A DNA stretch of 45,009 bases from Ruthenibacterium lactatiformans (GTDB lineage Bacteria > Bacillota > Clostridia > Oscillospirales > Ruminococcaceae), in NCBI RefSeq assembly GCF_000949455.1, contig NZ_JXXK01000031.1, forward strand, positions 1 through 45,009. Reading direction: 5' to 3'. Position numbers and translations under genes: made by a program. Below are positions 24,302 to 32,626 of this stretch, in pieces. The notes below the pieces were generated by a model. It was given only the letters and a program-made list of their open reading frames with translations. It was not told where the DNA came from and did no database searches. Positions within the stretch are counted from its first letter, which is position 1, and every line of letters begins with the position of its first letter.

Positions 24302-25709
24302 ATTCCGAAGGCCGCGCGCCCCACGCGCAGCGCAGCGCGTCCACAGCGGCCCGCAGCGCCCTCTCGTCCATATCGGAATAGCCCAGCACCACGGTGGCGG
24401 GCGGACAGTCCTCCGGGTGCTCCATATAATAGGCGGAAAGGCCGTTCACATGCACGCCGGCCCGCGCCGCCGCCTCCACCAGCTCCCGTTCCGTCATGCC
24501 GTTGTGCACCGCGGCCAGCAGGTGCAGCCCGGTGTGGCTGCCCCGCACCGCCACGCCATCCCGGCCGAAAGCGGCGTACAGCGCCTCCAGCAGCGCGTCC
24601 CGGCGGGCGCGGCAGGCGCTGCGCAGGCGGTTCAGATGCCGCGCGAAATGCCCTTCCTCCATAAAGCGGCACAGCGTCTGCTGCTCGAACCGCGACACCG
24701 TGGAGGAATACACGCCGTATTCGGCACGGTACATCTCCAGCACAGGCACCGGCAGCACCATATAGCCGATGCGCATGGACGGCGCCATGCTCTTGGAAAA
24801 GGTGCTCACATAGATCACCCGCCCCGCCTGGTCCAGCCCCTGCAGCGATGGAATGGGCCGGGTGTCGTAACGGAATTCGCTGTCGTAGTCATCCTCCACC
24901 ACATAACGTCCCGGGGCCGCGCCCGCCCAGCGCAGCAGTTCCGTGCGCCGGGCAATGGGCATCGTTGCGCCCGTGGGGAACTGGTGGCTGGGCGTGACAT
25001 ACGCAAGCTGCGCGCCGCCGGCCTGCAGAGCGTCCAGCGTCATGCCGTCCCCGTCCACAGGCACGAACACCGTGCGCACGCCGTTGTTGCGCAGCACCTG
25101 CGCCGTGCGGGGATAGCCCGGATTTTCCACCGCAAAGGTGCTGGCGCAGAACAGCCGGGCCAGCAGGCCCACCAGATATTCGATGCCCGCGCCCACCACG
25201 ATCTGCTCGGGCGCGCACACCACGCCCCGGTAAGCATGCAGATATTTGGCAATGGCCGCGCGCAGGGATGCATCGCCCTGGCGGGAGCCATGGTTCAGAA
25301 GCTCCGGATGGGCGGTGACTGTCTCGCGCTGGATGCGCGCCCATGTCTTGAACGGAAACAGGGCAGTGTCCACACTGCCCGTGCCGAAATCATAGGCCCA
25401 GCGCTTTGCGGGCGGTTCCGGCGGCGCGGCCGGAGCCGGACGGACGGGTGCGTCCAGCTTTTCAATGCGGCATACCGTGAAGCCGCTTTTCGCGCGGGCC
25501 GCTATGTAGCCCTCCGCCACCAGCATTTGGTAGGCCGTTTCCACGGTGGAAACGCTCACCCGCAGGTCCGCTGCCAGGCGGCGCTTGCTGGGCAGCTTTT
25601 CCCCCGCCGCCAGCCCGCCGGAAGCGATCTCCTCCACGATATGGCGGTATAGCTGACGGTACAGCGGCGCGCCGTCCCCGCGCATCAGTCCCAGCGTAAA
25701 GCTTTCCAT
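24300..25709 (-). CDS. pdxR: MocR/PdxR-type regulator (GntR helix-turn-helix fused to aminotransferase fold)
   Basis: Product of 469 residues. The N-terminal winged helix (about 13-80; PLYRQLYRHIVEEIASGGLA, LPSKRRLAADLRVSVSTVET) is followed by a fold-type I aminotransferase domain. The PLP Lys is K306 in STFSKSMAPSMRIGY; VVEDDYDSEFRYD and PSHQFPTGATMPIARR are MocR family marks. PdxR members sense PLP and control vitamin B6 synthesis or uptake. Here it is divergent from an ECF-transporter S component, supporting, but not proving, the PdxR assignment. GGAGGG precedes the ATG. Other MocR types (GabR, TauR) are possible, so the symbol is tentative. Confidence 0.85.
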   Translation of the reverse strand: MESFTLGLMRGDGAPLYRQLYRHIVEEIASGGLAAGEKLPSKRRLAADLRVSVSTVETAYQMLVAEGYIAARAKSGFTVCRIEKLDAPVRPAPAAPPEPPAKRWAYDFGTGSVDTALFPFKTWARIQRETVTAHPELLNHGSRQGDASLRAAIAKYLHAYRGVVCAPEQIVVGAGIEYLVGLLARLFCASTFAVENPGYPRTAQVLRNNGVRTVFVPVDGDGMTLDALQAGGAQLAYVTPSHQFPTGATMPIARRTELLRWAGAAPGRYVVEDDYDSEFRYDTRPIPSLQGLDQAGRVIYVSTFSKSMAPSMRIGYMVLPVPVLEMYRAEYGVYSSTVSRFEQQTLCRFMEEGHFARHLNRLRSACRARRDALLEALYAAFGRDGVAVRGSHTGLHLLAAVHNGMTERELVEAAARAGVHVNGLSAYYMEHPEDCPPATVVLGYSDMDERALRAAVDALRCAWGARPSE

Positions 25710-25732
25710 GCCTGCCCTCCAATCTGACCTTA

Positions 25733-25782
25733 TAAAATATTCATAAATTGAGTATTTTAATCAGTTCACAATCTTCTATAAT
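25733..25782. promoter_or_regulatory. Divergent regulatory region between the MocR regulator and ECF S component
   Basis: A plus-strand TATAAT lies at 25777-25782 with no good -35. Upstream, TAAAATA (25733-25739) and TATTTTA (25753-25759) form an inverted repeat over the -35 region, in A+T-rich DNA unlike its surroundings. It is a plausible binding site for the adjacent MocR regulator. Confidence 0.5.
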
Positions 25783-25858
25783 TGAGGATAAGCGAAAGCG
25801 GCGGCCCTGTCAACCGGAAATTCGCGGCGCAGGGCAAAAACAAAGAGGAGTGGTATTC

Positions 25859-26413
25859 ATGGAAAAAACATCCAACCGGTTCACCGTGCGCAGGCTGGCC
25901 GTCACGGGCCTGCTGAGCGCTCTGGTATTCGTATTCAGCTGGATACAGATTCCCATCGGGGAGGTAGCGCGCATTCATCTGGGCAATGTGTTCTGCGCGC
26001 TGTCCGGCCTGCTGTTCGGGCCCCTGACGGGCGGCCTTGCCTCCGGCTTCGGCAGTATGCTGTTCGACTTTACGAATCCGCTGTACATCGCGGAAAGCTG
26101 GATCACATTCATCACAAAATTTTTCATCGGCTTTCTGGCCGGGCTCATCGCCCACCGGAGCGGTAATATCTCGCTGGGACGGGACGTGCTGGGCGCGTCC
26201 GTGGGCAGCGTGACGTATGTGGCGCTGTACCTGCTGAAGTCCTTCATCATGAAGTTTTACATCGAGGGGCAGGCTCTGGGCGCGGTGCAGACGCAGCTCG
26301 TGACAAAGGGCGTCACGTCCCTCATCAACGCGGTGCTGGCCGTGGTAGTGTCCGTGCTGCTTGCAAAAGCCGTGCGGCCCGCGCTGCGCAAGGCGGGCAT
26401 TCTAAGCGAATAA
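25859..26413 (+). CDS. ECF-transporter S component (possibly for vitamin B6)
   Basis: Product of 184 residues with about six membrane helices. The substrate-specificity fold is recognised from VRRLAVTGLLSALVFVFSWI, IPIGEVARIHLGNVFCALSG and LLFGPLTGGLASGFGSMLFD. It needs the shared EcfA-A'-T energy module, which is not in this window, so it is a group II type. The ATG at 25859 is preferred over an upstream in-frame start because AGAGGAG lies about 8 bases before it. The divergent PLP-type regulator suggests a B6 vitamer (PdxU-like) as substrate; this is inference from context. A strong terminator follows. Confidence 0.85.
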   Translation: MEKTSNRFTVRRLAVTGLLSALVFVFSWIQIPIGEVARIHLGNVFCALSGLLFGPLTGGLASGFGSMLFDFTNPLYIAESWITFITKFFIGFLAGLIAHRSGNISLGRDVLGASVGSVTYVALYLLKSFIMKFYIEGQALGAVQTQLVTKGVTSLINAVLAVVVSVLLAKAVRPALRKAGILSE

Positions 26414-26428
26414 CCTCTGCAGACAGGC

Positions 26429-26467
26429 AAAAAGCACGGCCCGGAGCCTTCCGGGCCGTGCTTTTTT
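26429..26467 (+). terminator. Terminator after the S component
   Basis: A perfect 16-bp stem (AAAAAGCACGGCCCGG / CCGGGCCGTGCTTTTT), 6-base loop, ends in a T run. Confidence 0.9.
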
Positions 26468-26506
26468 GTCCAATTCGGAAAAATATCGCAAATTTCAAAA
26501 AAAGGC

Positions 26507-26535
26507 TTTTCATCGGTGCCCGGATGGGCTAGAAT
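26507..26535 (+). promoter_or_regulatory. Promoter for the first MATE gene
   Basis: TTTTCA (26507-26512), 17-bp spacer, TAGAAT (26530-26535), 90 bp before the start codon. Confidence 0.45.
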
Positions 26536-26624
26536 AGCGTTTTGTGCAGGGCTGTTTTCGGCTCCGCGCGGCGCGGGGCACACGGCCCCGAAGCGCCGCT
26601 TTTCGGGAAAGGAAAGGTGCTTTT

Positions 26625-27974
26625 TTGGTTACGGATATGACTTCGGGCAGCCCCATGCGGCTGCTGCTCCGGTTTTCTCTGCCCATGCTGGTGGGCAATA
26701 TCTTCCAGCAGTTTTACAGCATGGTGGACGCCATGATCGTGGGCCGCTTTGTGGGCGTGGACGCGCTGGCCGCCGTGGGCGCCACGGGCGGTATGTCGTT
26801 CCTGGTGCTGGGCTTTGTCATCGGGCTTGCCAACGGGTTCTGCGTGGTGGTGTCACAGCGCTTCGGCGCGCGGGATGAGGCCGGGCTGCGCCGGTGCGTG
26901 GCCATGACGATGCTGCTGTCCCTCATCGTCACCGTCGTGGCTACGGCGGCCAGTTTTCTTGGTACAGAACCGATGCTGCGCGCCATGAACACGCCGGAAA
27001 ACATCTTCAGCGACAGCGCCGCATACATCGGCATCATCTTTCTGGGGCTGGGCGCGAGCCTGTTTTACAATCTGTTCTCCGGCCTGCTGCGCGCCGTGGG
27101 CGACAGCAAAACGCCGTTGTATTTCCTGTGCCTCTCCAGCGCGCTGAACGTCGTGCTGGACCTTCTGTTCGTTGTGACGTTCTCCATGGGCGTGGCGGGC
27201 GCCGCCTGGGCCACCATCCTTTCTCAGGGCGTTTCGGCGCTGCTGTGCCTGGTCTATATGCTGAAAAAATTCCCCATCCTGCGCACAGGCCGGGCCGACT
27301 GGGCCTGGCACGGCCCGATGGTGCGCCGCCTTGCCCGGATGGGCATTCCCACGGCGCTGTCCAACAGCGTAACGGCCATCGGCTGCATGATTTTACAGGT
27401 GACCATCAACGGCTTCGGCTCCACGGTGGTGGCGGCATACACCGCCGCCTCCAAGGTGGAGCAGCTGACGACGCAGCCCACGTTCACCTTCGGGCTGGCC
27501 GCAGCCACTTTTACCGCGCAGAACGCGGGCGCCGGCAAGCTGGACCGCGTGAAGGACGGCGTGCGCAAGGCCACGGTGCTCAACCTCATTGCCGGGCTGG
27601 CCGCGGCCGTGGTGGTATGGCTGTTTGCCGCGCCCATCACCACCTGGTTCGTGGACCCGGGTGAGACGGCTGTCATCGCCGCGTCGGTACAGTTTTTAAA
27701 TATCGAAGCGGTTTTCATTCTGGCCCTGGGCGTGCTGTTCGTTTACCGCAACGCGCTGCAAGGCCTGGGCAACGCCGTGATGCCGCTGATCTCCGGCGGT
27801 GTGGAGCTCGCCATGCGCCTGGCCGCCGCCATCCTCCTCTCTCGCTTCCTGGGCTATGTCGGCGTGTGCCTGGCAAACCCGGTGGCCTGGACGGGCGCAG
27901 CCGTGATGCTGGTGCCCGCCTATCTGGCCGAGCTGCACCGCCAGCAAAACAACGCGCTGGCCCGCGCCCGCTGA
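26625..27974 (+). CDS. MATE-family efflux transporter
   Basis: Product of 449 residues, 12 helices, a Na+ or H+ antiporter exporting drugs or metabolites. The typical clostridial start VTDMTSGSPMRLLLRFSLPM is followed by GNIFQQFYSMVDAMIVGRFV, VGATGGMSF and, in the second half, GFGSTVVAAYTAASKVEQL and FTAQNAGAGKLDRV. I choose TTG at 26625, 7 bases after GGAAAGG, over the ATG four codons later (19 bases away). The second MATE gene at 38265 also starts with TTG at the equivalent position. It has its own promoter after a strong terminator and stands alone. Confidence 0.93.
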   Translation: MVTDMTSGSPMRLLLRFSLPMLVGNIFQQFYSMVDAMIVGRFVGVDALAAVGATGGMSFLVLGFVIGLANGFCVVVSQRFGARDEAGLRRCVAMTMLLSLIVTVVATAASFLGTEPMLRAMNTPENIFSDSAAYIGIIFLGLGASLFYNLFSGLLRAVGDSKTPLYFLCLSSALNVVLDLLFVVTFSMGVAGAAWATILSQGVSALLCLVYMLKKFPILRTGRADWAWHGPMVRRLARMGIPTALSNSVTAIGCMILQVTINGFGSTVVAAYTAASKVEQLTTQPTFTFGLAAATFTAQNAGAGKLDRVKDGVRKATVLNLIAGLAAAVVVWLFAAPITTWFVDPGETAVIAASVQFLNIEAVFILALGVLFVYRNALQGLGNAVMPLISGGVELAMRLAAAILLSRFLGYVGVCLANPVAWTGAAVMLVPAYLAELHRQQNNALARAR

Positions 27975-28041
27975 GGCCGGGTCACAGGCCCGAACCGGAC
28001 GTTTTTTGGCAAAAAACGCACAAACAGGAAGAAAACCCCGA

Positions 28042-28078
28042 AAAGCCACCGTTCTTTTTGAAAGAAAACGGTGGCTTT
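28042..28078. terminator. Terminator-like hairpin after the MATE gene
   Basis: AAAGCCACCGTT (28042-28053) and AACGGTGGCTTT (28067-28078) form a 12-bp perfect stem; the T run lies within the 3' arm. Confidence 0.7.
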
Positions 28079-28083
28079 CCGCG

Positions 28084-28130
28084 TTACAATCGTGTACAAT
28101 GGAAACGTTAGAATGCCCGTATTGTACACG
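28084..28130 (+). promoter_or_regulatory. Putative promoter flanked by a perfect 10-bp inverted repeat
   Basis: CGTGTACAAT (28091-28100) and ATTGTACACG (28121-28130) are exact inverse copies 20 bp apart. Between them lies TAGAAT (28109-28114), a possible -10, with TTACAA (28084-28089) as a 19-bp-spaced -35. The arms would flank the -10 and cover the transcription start, as repressor operators do; alternatively they form an mRNA hairpin just before the ribosome site. Confidence 0.5.
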
Positions 28131-28156
28131 AACGGGCCATCTTAGGAGGAAACGCC

Positions 28157-30022
28157 GTGCAACAGATCCAACGATATTTCCGCAAGGCCGGCAAAGCGCT
28201 GGCGCGCTTTTTCGGCCGCGTAAAGAAAGGCAGCCCCATCGACATCGCCATCCTGGTATGCGCCGCCGCGCTCATCATCGCGCTGCTCGCTATTCTTGTG
28301 ATGTCCCTGCTGCCCGACGCCGCGCCCGTGGATGCCTCCTCGTCCGCACCGTCTTCGTCGTCTGTCTCCGCTTCCCAGAGCGGCAGCTATGACCCGGACG
28401 CGGACGCGCTGGATAAACAGGCCTACGACGGCACCATCCTGCCGGAGACTGCGGACGGCGGCCAGACGTACATTGACGAAACGATGTTTCTGGGCGATTC
28501 CAACACCTACCGCCTGGTGGCCTACGGCCTGACAACGTGGCAGAACAACCTGAGCGCCGTGGGTATGGGCATCCAGCATGTCACCAGCACGCCGTGCATG
28601 TACTTCAAGGGTTCATCCAGCCCGGTGTATGTCGCCAAGGCCGTCTCCATGATGCAGCCCCGGCGCATCGTCATCACATACGGCACCAATAACACCAATT
28701 CCACTGCGGACACATTCAAAAACCAGTACCGCAGTGCTCTGGAGGCCATCAAAAAGGAATGGCCCTACGCGGATATCATCATCAACGCCGTACCGCCCGT
28801 GGCGCAGACGCGCACGGGCGCGGCCGCCGCGCAGAAGGCCATCGATGAATTCAACAAAGCTCTGGCGGACCTTGCCAAGGAGGACGGCTACCGGTTCCTG
28901 AACAGCAGCGAGGCCCTGAAGGACCCCGCCACGGGCTTTGCCAGAGCTTCGTATATGATCGAGGACGGCCTGCATTTGAATGAGCAGGGCGCCAAAGCGC
29001 TGATCGACTATGTGCGCACGCACACCTACGAGACCGAGGACCGCCGCCCGGCGCTGACCACCATCCCCACGCACACGGCCACGCCGGAGGAGACCTTCAA
29101 CCCGCAGGCGGCGTCCAGCAGCTCCAGCTCGTCCAGCTCCGAAGCCGAGGGCGTGACCGTCACGTTCTCCATCAAGGACGGCAAAGACGGCGGCTCGCTG
29201 TCCGGCACGCTGACGCAGAAGGTGAAGCCCGGCGAAACGTGCTCCACCGTGACGGCCACCGCCAAGGAAGGCTATTCGCTGGAATGGGGCTGCACCGAGG
29301 GACGCATTGAAAATGTGAACAACGGCACGCTGACCTTCACCGTGCCCGCAAATACAAAGCTGGAATCCATCAGTGTGTGGGTGACGTTCAAAAATAAGCA
29401 CACGCACAGTTTCGGCAGCTGGACGGACGCGGGCAACGGCACGCATACGCGCACCTGCACGGCCAGCGGCTGCACCAACCCGCCCAAGACCGAGACGGAG
29501 AACCATATCAAAGGCAACTGGACGGCAGACCCCAACGACGCCACCAAAATGCACATTTACTGTACACAGCCCACATGTCACGCCATTCTTGACACTCATA
29601 CCCACAGTTGGAGCGGGTGGACGGACGCCGGCGATGGCGTAAACCACAAACGCACCTGCTCCGTTGCCGGATGTCCCGCCCCTACGGAAACACAGGCCCA
29701 CTCCTGGGGCGCAACGGACCAGGCTACTGGTATGCGCACCTGCACTGTCTGCGGCGCGGCCGGAAAGGACCCCAACTGGACCGCGCCGCCCGCCGAACAT
29801 GTCCATGCCTGGAGCGGCTGGACGGATGCGGGTGACGGCGCGAATCACAAGCGCACCTGCTCCGCCGCCGGGTGCCCTGCACCCACGGAACTGCAGCCCC
29901 ATACTTGGGGGACGACGGATCCGAGCACGGGCGCCCGCAGCTGTACAGTCTGCGGTGCCGGTGGACAGGACCCAAACTGGGCTCCTCCCGCAACTACCCC
30001 TATCCCCGCCCCTGCCGCATAG
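28157..30022 (+). CDS. Membrane-anchored SGNH/GDSL hydrolase with Cys/His tandem repeats
   Basis: Product of 621 residues; GTG start with AGGAGGA 7 bases before. A basic N-terminus and one membrane helix (about 29-52) anchor it with the rest outside. After a Ser-rich linker comes an SGNH esterase domain (about 95-295) with nucleophile Ser115 in FLGDSN, block ITYGTNN, and the catalytic pair Asp270/His273 in DGLHLNEQG. A second Ser-rich linker and a beta-rich domain (about 325-410) follow, then three Cys/His units with the pattern HxHxWxxWTDAG..H.RTC...GC..; the last two are near-identical 67-residue tandem copies. It probably deacylates cell-wall or surface glycans. The repeat role (wall binding or metal) is unknown. 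Confidence 0.87.
   Translation: MQQIQRYFRKAGKALARFFGRVKKGSPIDIAILVCAAALIIALLAILVMSLLPDAAPVDASSSAPSSSSVSASQSGSYDPDADALDKQAYDGTILPETADGGQTYIDETMFLGDSNTYRLVAYGLTTWQNNLSAVGMGIQHVTSTPCMYFKGSSSPVYVAKAVSMMQPRRIVITYGTNNTNSTADTFKNQYRSALEAIKKEWPYADIIINAVPPVAQTRTGAAAAQKAIDEFNKALADLAKEDGYRFLNSSEALKDPATGFARASYMIEDGLHLNEQGAKALIDYVRTHTYETEDRRPALTTIPTHTATPEETFNPQAASSSSSSSSSEAEGVTVTFSIKDGKDGGSLSGTLTQKVKPGETCSTVTATAKEGYSLEWGCTEGRIENVNNGTLTFTVPANTKLESISVWVTFKNKHTHSFGSWTDAGNGTHTRTCTASGCTNPPKTETENHIKGNWTADPNDATKMHIYCTQPTCHAILDTHTHSWSGWTDAGDGVNHKRTCSVAGCPAPTETQAHSWGATDQATGMRTCTVCGAAGKDPNWTAPPAEHVHAWSGWTDAGDGANHKRTCSAAGCPAPTELQPHTWGTTDPSTGARSCTVCGAGGQDPNWAPPATTPIPAPAA
29597..29998 (+). repeat. 201-bp tandem repeat inside the SGNH hydrolase gene
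   Basis: Two 67-codon units (29597-29797 and 29798-29998) share WSGWTDAGDG, NHKRTCS.AGCPAPTE and RTCTVCGA-type blocks with few changes. A more diverged unit precedes them. The short, in-frame spacing fits recent expansion by unequal recombination. Confidence 0.8.
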
Positions 30023-30092
30023 CTTTTCGCCGCCTGCCCTTTTTGTGGCGGGCGGCTTTCATTTTTTCTATCAGGCAGAAAGAAGGTTTTTT

Positions 30093-30737
30093 ATGCTCAA
30101 CAGCAAGGGTTTCGACGAATGGGCCGCCGGTTATGACGCCAGCGTCCGCCATTCCCACGATGCGGGGGAATATCCCTTCGCAGGCTACGATGCGGTGCTG
30201 TCTCTTATCGAGGCCCGTGTGAACAGCCGTCCCGGCGCCGATGTGTTGGACTTGGGCTTCGGGACAGGCATGCTGACAGCACGCCTGTACGCGGCCGGCC
30301 ATCCGGTAGCCGGAGTGGATTTTTCCCAGAATATGCTGGACGCCGCCCGCACCAAGATGCCCTGCGCGGAATTGTATCTGTATGATTTCACACGGGGCCT
30401 GCCCCCCGCGCTGGAGGGCAGGACGTTCTATTTTATCATCAGCACCTATGCTTTCCACCATGTGCCGGACGCCGGGAAACCCACGTTCCTGCTGGAATTG
30501 TCCCGCCGTCTCAGCCCCGGCGGCGAATGTCTGATAGGAGACGTGGCTTTTGAAACGCAGGCCGAGCTGGATGCCTGCCATGCCGCGGCCGGGACGGCCT
30601 GGGACTGCGGCGAGGATTATGCCGTGGCGCAGCTGCTTGCCGGTGCTCTGCCCAGCCTGCGCCTTTCCTTCGCGCGGCTTTCCCACTGCGCGGGGGTGCT
30701 TTCCATCGGGCGGCACGACTCTCCGCAGCCTGTTTGA
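30093..30737 (+). CDS. Class I SAM-dependent methyltransferase (YrrT-like)
   Basis: Product of 214 residues, cytoplasmic. SAM-binding motif I is VLDLGFGTGMLTARL, with the acidic residue of motif II in VAGVDFSQNMLDAAR. Motif III-type FIISTYAFHHVPD and a Gly-rich turn (RLSPGGECLIGDVAF) follow. The N-terminus FDEWAAGYDASV.H.HDAGEY resembles the YrrT family. The acceptor substrate is unknown. AAGAAGG lies before the ATG. It is 70 bp after the SGNH gene and ends at a strong bidirectional terminator, so the two may be co-transcribed. Confidence 0.87.
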   Translation: MLNSKGFDEWAAGYDASVRHSHDAGEYPFAGYDAVLSLIEARVNSRPGADVLDLGFGTGMLTARLYAAGHPVAGVDFSQNMLDAARTKMPCAELYLYDFTRGLPPALEGRTFYFIISTYAFHHVPDAGKPTFLLELSRRLSPGGECLIGDVAFETQAELDACHAAAGTAWDCGEDYAVAQLLAGALPSLRLSFARLSHCAGVLSIGRHDSPQPV

Positions 30738-30783
30738 CGCAAAAAACAGCCAAGCATCGAATGAGCTTCATTGCAAACCGATA

Positions 30784-30834
30784 AAAAGAGGCCGGAGCCC
30801 GGCGGGGAAATCCCGCCGGGCTCCGGCCTCTTTT
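30784..30834. terminator. Strong bidirectional terminator
   Basis: A 23-bp perfect stem (30784-30806 with 30812-30834), 5-base loop, with A and T runs at the two ends. It serves both the methyltransferase gene and the converging small membrane protein gene. Confidence 0.92.
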
Positions 30835-30867
30835 ATCTCAGCTCCAAGAGAGCAGCGCGCGCCGCGC

Positions 30868-31041
30868 CTACTTTCTACCGCCGTAAAAGCGGCGGTACGG
30901 GTTCTGCGTGCGCTGGGTGGGCGTAAGCTGCTCCGGGCGCGGCCTGGAACGGCTGGCCGCCACTGCCGCCAGCACCAGCACGCCCAGAATCACCAGCGCC
31001 GCGGCCACCGCAGCCATCAGGATCCACTGCCAGGGAAGCAT
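30868..31041 (-). CDS. Small single-pass membrane protein, 57 aa
   Basis: ATG at 31041 with AAAAGGAGG about 8 bases upstream; TAG at 30870-30868. The product has one hydrophobic helix (about 6-29, ILMAAVAAALVILGVLVLAA) and a basic, Arg/Gln/Tyr-containing tail ending RRFYGGRK that is probably cytoplasmic. I do not recognise a family. It starts 24 bp after the stop of the membrane-anchored 247-aa gene and ends at a terminator, so it is the last gene of that unit and may be a partner of it. Confidence 0.7.
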   Translation of the reverse strand: MLPWQWILMAAVAAALVILGVLVLAAVAASRSRPRPEQLTPTQRTQNPYRRFYGGRK

Positions 31042-31065
31042 ACGCCTTCCTCCTTTTCCGTTCGT

Positions 31066-31809
31066 TCACTGCCGCGTCAGAGTATGGAACACCGACATCG
31101 CCTTTTCGTAATACGCGGCGGCGTCCTCATCCTTTTCCAGCTTGGTGCCCGTATAAACGCGGGGCACCAGCTTGTAGTCCTGCAAAAATGTCTGGTAATC
31201 ATACCCCTGCGAACCGTCGAAGTTCTCCGACGCGCCCAGCTCCAGCGACGTGAGCGCCGGACAGTCTCCCCAGCGCACGCCCATGCGCGCATAGTCCGGC
31301 TTTTCGCCCTCTGCGGGAGATGTGCCGTCGTTGTAGGCGAACAGCATATACTGCTCCTGGAAATACTCCATATCGTCCACAAGGAACAGCATGCTCTCGC
31401 CGCCGTCGATGTCGCCGGACAACTTCGTGATGTTCGCCATCTGGACGTTGGGGTCCGCGATGGAATCCGCGTCTTTCCCGATGGTGTATTCCATCACGCT
31501 CACAACGACCTCTCCGTCGCCGTTGCGGTCGTCAAAATACGGCTTGAGCTGCTCGGCCAGTGCCTCGCCGGTGCCCATGGGCACACCTGTCGTGGTGAGG
31601 ATGCCGATGGTATAATCCGGATGCACCTGGGTGGCGATCTCCCAAACGAACGAAAAGACCATCAGCGCGGCCACGATGCCGACGATCACATGCCATTTGT
31701 GATAGAACCAGAAATTTTCCCGTTTTTCCTTGCCGGTCATCTCATGCTTCGGCTGTTCGGGCTGCAGGTCCTCGGGCTTGATGTTCAGTGTGTAGCGCGG
31801 GCTTGCCAT
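31066..31809 (-). CDS. Membrane-anchored protein of unknown function, 247 aa
   Basis: The cytoplasmic N-terminus (about 1-37, with KHEMTGKEKRENFWFYHKWH) precedes one membrane helix (about 40-60) and a ~185-residue extracytoplasmic domain. That domain looks globular and acidic (YTIGILTTTGVPMGTGEALA, FDDRNGDGEVVVSVMEYTIG, ESMLFLVDDMEYFQEQYMLF). DRNGDGE is a possible Ca-binding loop. I do not recognise a named family. It sits 79 bp after plsC and 24 bp before the 57-aa gene. Start ATG at 31809 after AGAGGG. Confidence 0.75.
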   Translation of the reverse strand: MASPRYTLNIKPEDLQPEQPKHEMTGKEKRENFWFYHKWHVIVGIVAALMVFSFVWEIATQVHPDYTIGILTTTGVPMGTGEALAEQLKPYFDDRNGDGEVVVSVMEYTIGKDADSIADPNVQMANITKLSGDIDGGESMLFLVDDMEYFQEQYMLFAYNDGTSPAEGEKPDYARMGVRWGDCPALTSLELGASENFDGSQGYDYQTFLQDYKLVPRVYTGTKLEKDEDAAAYYEKAMSVFHTLTRQ

Positions 31810-31888
31810 ACACGTGTTTCCCTCTTTCTGTTATATGTGTCGCGGCGGGCCTGCCCGCACGCTTTTATGCATACGCCGCTGCGCGGCG

Positions 31889-32626
31889 TCAGTGCGCTGT
31901 GGTTTTATCCTTGTGCGCGGCAATGCGCCGGGCCACCTCGTCCGGCAGCGCTTTCTGCGCCGCCCGGTCCAGCCCGGCGGTCTCGATGGGCGGCAGCACG
32001 GTCATGGTCACATGGCCGGGACACATCAGGTTGTGGTTTGCCTCCATAATCTTATAGCTGCCGTCGATGACGACGGGCACCACGGGCGCACCCGCCGCAA
32101 AGGCCATTTTGAACGCGCCGTGCTTGAACTCGCCCATGGCGTCGCCCTTGCTGCGCGTGCCTTCGGGGAACACGATGACACTTTCGCCCCGCGCCAGCAG
32201 CGCGCCTGCTTCCTTCATGGCCGTGACAGCCTGGCGGGGATTTTTGCGGTCGATGAACACACAGTCGAACAGCTTCATCCAGGTGCGCACCAGTGGGATC
32301 TTCAGCGTCTCCACCTTCGCCACCAGCGCGTGGGGCCTGTCCAGATGCACCAGCGTGATGGGGATATCATAATCGCTCTGGTGGTTGGGCGTGAATACCA
32401 CGGCCCGGTCCTTCGGAATGTTTTCCAGCCCGTTCACCGTAACGGTACACCCGGCAATGCGCATCAGAGTGGACATCCACATGGGCACATATCTGTCCAC
32501 GATGGCCCGGCAGCCGCTCTCATCCCCCGCGGCCTTGCGCCGCTTTGCCTCGTTCATTTTCGGTGTAAGCACGATGAGCGCGCCGAAGAAATAGAAAAAC
32601 CACACGATCGTCCGCAATATTGCCAT
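31889..32626 (-). CDS. plsC: 1-acyl-sn-glycerol-3-phosphate acyltransferase (PlsC family)
   Basis: Product of 245 residues. It converts lysophosphatidic acid to phosphatidic acid at the inner face of the membrane. The acyltransferase HX4D motif is His82-Asp87 in NHQSDYD, and motif III is FPEGTRS at 153-159. An N-terminal hydrophobic segment (about 4-21) anchors it. Length is normal. The ATG at 32626 follows AAAAGGAA. The upstream 466-bp gap (32627-33092) is A+T-rich with a minus-strand TATACT at 32765-32760 that may be its -10 box, and carries amt regulatory elements further on. Confidence 0.93.
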   Translation of the reverse strand: MAILRTIVWFFYFFGALIVLTPKMNEAKRRKAAGDESGCRAIVDRYVPMWMSTLMRIAGCTVTVNGLENIPKDRAVVFTPNHQSDYDIPITLVHLDRPHALVAKVETLKIPLVRTWMKLFDCVFIDRKNPRQAVTAMKEAGALLARGESVIVFPEGTRSKGDAMGEFKHGAFKMAFAAGAPVVPVVIDGSYKIMEANHNLMCPGHVTMTVLPPIETAGLDRAAQKALPDEVARRIAAHKDKTTAH

